Origin: an uncultured Formosa sp.
GTDB taxonomy: Bacteria > Bacteroidota > Bacteroidia > Flavobacteriales > Flavobacteriaceae
Reading direction: 5' to 3'
Assembly: GCF_947500765.1 (NCBI RefSeq)
Contig: NZ_CANMTH010000002.1
Location: forward strand, 434,001-498,000
Length of the DNA: 64,000 nucleotides
Shown here: positions 61,971 through 64,000 of the stretch, one piece after another
Numbering within the stretch: position 1 is the first letter of the stretch
How the letters are laid out: each line of letters opens with the position of its first letter
The notes under the pieces: generated by a model
Told to the model about the DNA's origin: nothing
Databases searched by the model: none
Seen by the model: the letters and a program-made list of their open reading frames with translations, nothing else
Position numbers and translations under genes: made by a program

Positions 61971-62008
61971 AAAAAAAGTTCATAGCTCTAAAGGCTATGA
62001 ACTTTTTG
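61971..62008 (-). terminator. intrinsic terminator after the M3 peptidase gene
   Basis: AAAAAGTTCATAGC (61973-61986) pairs with GCTATGAACTTTTT (61994-62007), seven-base loop; T run on the minus strand. Confidence 0.9.
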
Positions 62009-62011
62009 AAA

Positions 62012-64000
62012 TTATTTTATTAAACCAGCACGTCTTAATAAGGCTTCTGGTTGAGGTTCTTGACCTCTAAAACGTTTGTATAATGTCATGGGATCTACCG
62101 TTCCGCCTAGAGATAATACATTATCTTTAAACTTGGTTGCAACTTCAGAATTAAAAATTCCTGCTTCTTTAAAATATTCAAAAGCATCTGCATCTAAAAC
62201 TTCTGCCCATTTATAACTATAATATCCCGAAGAATAACCGCCTTGAAAAATGTGAGAAAAAGCTGTACTCATACAATTTTCAGCAACATCTGGGTATAAT
62301 TTTGTGTTTTCGAATGCTTTTAATTCTTGTGTTTTAACATCGTTAAAGTTTGAAGGGTCTTGTCCGTGCCAACTCATATCTAATAATCCAAAGCTAATTT
62401 GGCGTAAGGTTTGCATGCCTTCGTTAAAAGTTGAAGACTCTTTTATTTTTGAAACTAATTCCATCGGGATCACTTCACCTGTTTCATAATGTGTAGCGAA
62501 TAACTCTAAAGCTTCTTTTTCGTAACACCAGTTTTCCATCACCTGACTTGGTAATTCTACAAAATCCCAATATACGCTAGTTCCAGATAAGCTAGGGTAA
62601 GTGGTGTTTGCCAGCATACCATGTAATGCATGACCAAATTCATGAAATAGGGTTGTAACTTCGTTAAACGTTAATAACGATGGTTTGCTTTTTGTTGGTT
62701 TTGTAAAATTGCAAACTATAGAAATATGCGGACGATTGTTTTCTCCGTTTTTAATAGATTGTGATTTATAAGAAGTCATCCATGCTCCATTTCTTTTTCC
62801 TGCTCTAGGAAAGAAATCGGCATAGAAAATAGAAACCAAGTCGCCAGAATTGTTTGTTACCTTATAAGTTAATACATCTTGATGATATTTATCTATAGTG
62901 TCAATATTTTCAAAATGTAAGCCGTACAATTTTTCAGCAATTTTAAAAGCACCGTTCGTTACATTTTCTAGTTTGAAATAAGGTTTTAGCTTTTCGTCGT
63001 CTAAATCGAATAACTTTTGTTTTAGTTTTTCAGCATAATATCCAGAATCCCATTTTTCTAGTCTATCTATACCGTCTAATTCTTTTGCAAAATCTTCTAA
63101 ATTTTTAAACTCTTCTTGTGCTGCTGGTTTTGCTTTGTCTAGTAATTCGTTTAGAAATTCTATGACATTTTCTGGCGTTTTAGCCATACGTTCTTCTAAA
63201 ACAAAGTTTGCATGTGTTTTATAGCCTAATAAATTTGCGCGTTCAAAACGTTTTTTAACAATATTTAAAACAATGTTTTGGTTGTCGAATTCGTTATTAT
63301 GAAATCCTTTTTTACCAAAAGCAATTGCTAATTTTTTTCTAAGTTCACGATTATCTGCATACGTCATAAACGGAATGTAGCTTGGGTAGTCTAATGTAAT
63401 TAGCCAGCCGTCTTTATCTTTAGATTCTGCTAATTGTTTTGCTGCTTCTTTAGCGCCTTCAGGTAAACCGCTTAAATCTGCTTCATTTGTAATGTGCATT
63501 TCAAAAGCATTAGTTTCTGCTAAAACATGCTCACCAAAGGTTAAACTTAATTTACTTAAATCTTTGTCTATGTTACGAAGTGTTTCTTTTTTGTCTTCAA
63601 CTAAATTAGCACCATTTCTAGAAAAGCTTTTGTAAGATTTGTCTAAAAGCATAAGTTGCTCTCCATTTAAATCTAACTTGCTTTTATTGTCGTAAACAGC
63701 TTTTACACGTTTAAAAAGGGCTTCGTTTAATGTGATATCATTCCCGAATTCTGAAAGTAATGGTGAAACGTCTTGAGCAATTTTCTGAATGTCGTCATTG
63801 GTTTCTGCAGAATTTAAATTGAAAAATATATTAGTTACGCGATCCAATTGTTGTCCAGAAAATTCTAAAGCTTCGATGGTGTTTTCGAATGTTGGTGGTT
63901 CTGGGTTAGATGTTATATGGTCGATTTCAGTTTTTGTCTCTTCAATTAATGTTGTAATTGCAGGTAAAAAGTCTTCGTTTTTTATTGCCGAAAATGGAGC
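62012..64000 (-). CDS. M3-family metallopeptidase (oligopeptidase A/Dcp type), N-terminus outside the window
   Basis: The visible 662 codons run to the right edge and stay open, so the true start is beyond it; the ATG at 63847 is an internal Met. The zinc motif is HEFGH in TTLFHEFGHALHGMLANT, followed by YWDFVELPSQVMENWCYE with the third ligand Glu. Upstream landmarks: NFVLEERMAKTPENVIEFL, FYADFFPRAGKRNGAWM and the C-terminal FQGGYSSGYYSYKWAEVLDADAFEYF (in parts), then PEALLRRAGLIK. Cleaves short peptides. No signal peptide can be judged from the part visible. Confidence 0.95.
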   Translation of the reverse strand, partial: APFSAIKNEDFLPAITTLIEETKTEIDHITSNPEPPTFENTIEALEFSGQQLDRVTNIFFNLNSAETNDDIQKIAQDVSPLLSEFGNDITLNEALFKRVKAVYDNKSKLDLNGEQLMLLDKSYKSFSRNGANLVEDKKETLRNIDKDLSKLSLTFGEHVLAETNAFEMHITNEADLSGLPEGAKEAAKQLAESKDKDGWLITLDYPSYIPFMTYADNRELRKKLAIAFGKKGFHNNEFDNQNIVLNIVKKRFERANLLGYKTHANFVLEERMAKTPENVIEFLNELLDKAKPAAQEEFKNLEDFAKELDGIDRLEKWDSGYYAEKLKQKLFDLDDEKLKPYFKLENVTNGAFKIAEKLYGLHFENIDTIDKYHQDVLTYKVTNNSGDLVSIFYADFFPRAGKRNGAWMTSYKSQSIKNGENNRPHISIVCNFTKPTKSKPSLLTFNEVTTLFHEFGHALHGMLANTTYPSLSGTSVYWDFVELPSQVMENWCYEKEALELFATHYETGEVIPMELVSKIKESSTFNEGMQTLRQISFGLLDMSWHGQDPSNFNDVKTQELKAFENTKLYPDVAENCMSTAFSHIFQGGYSSGYYSYKWAEVLDADAFEYFKEAGIFNSEVATKFKDNVLSLGGTVDPMTLYKRFRGQEPQPEALLRRAGLIK

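Overview
The window looks like ordinary chromosomal DNA of a Bacteroidota member, most likely a marine Flavobacteriaceae. The evidence is AT-rich sequence, few Shine-Dalgarno motifs, promoter boxes of the TANNTTTG type, two type IX secretion genes (porT and the Plug protein), a lipoprotein BamA/TamA homologue (TamL), an Nqr sodium pump, and cysteine-less forms of AccD and a zinc-ribbon protein. I see no tRNA, rRNA, CRISPR array, insertion sequence, phage or plasmid gene. Both ends cut genes: pnp on the left and an M3 peptidase on the right.

Layout. 1-5671 (mostly minus): pnp, rpsO, accD, fbaA, tamL. 5778-11357: an rRNA-type SpoU methylase, the ubiE-porT pair, the trkA-trkH potassium uptake operon and a small membrane protein. 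11410-19259: an aminotransferase with a front-end-like desaturase, rsmG, a lipoprotein lactonase-fold protein, pruA, apaG and the T9SS Plug gene. 19453-25494: the six-gene nqrABCDEF operon. 25543-29472: a small Cys-containing protein, a PAS kinase/receiver pair, and a two-gene unit ending in apbE, whose product flavinylates NqrB and NqrC. 29679-35028: DUF423, a methyltransferase with map, a CoA-transferase, a HAD phosphatase and gpmI. 35029-36736 is the loosest stretch, with two tandem exported ankyrin proteins, a possible 37-residue peptide gene and several hairpins. 36874-43959: a zinc-ribbon-family coiled coil that has lost its cysteines, a Nif3-like protein, lpxK, a TPR hybrid kinase, gap and lipA. 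44097-49733: two ECF sigma regions (one with an anti-sigma factor), a glycosyltransferase, murB and an aminotransferase. 49840-54531: a PDZ aspartyl protease, a DUF1573 protein and valS. 54708-61890: a glycosyltransferase/methyltransferase/ketoacyl-synthase trio, gcvP, a UbiA-like membrane protein and a sigma/zinc anti-sigma pair. 62012 to the end: an M3 oligopeptidase.

How the genes fit together. Most are housekeeping: RNA turnover, lipid and murein synthesis, glycolysis, ion transport and respiration (Nqr, menaquinone methylation, ApbE). Several transcription units meet head to head with no spacer or with overlapping ends, and one terminator hairpin sits inside the convergent neighbour's coding sequence.

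I did not find an obvious new multi-gene system. The observations most worth a second look are: the 14-bp inverted repeat that puts the start codon of the 55562-56083 methyltransferase in a loop, inside an uncharacterised ketoacyl-synthase/methyltransferase/glycosyltransferase trio; the loss of zinc ligands in two unrelated zinc-ribbon proteins; the A/C-rich hairpin in the pnp leader; the hairpin between nqrD and nqrE; and the tandem exported ankyrin paralogues. All functional calls are by reading motifs, without database searches.
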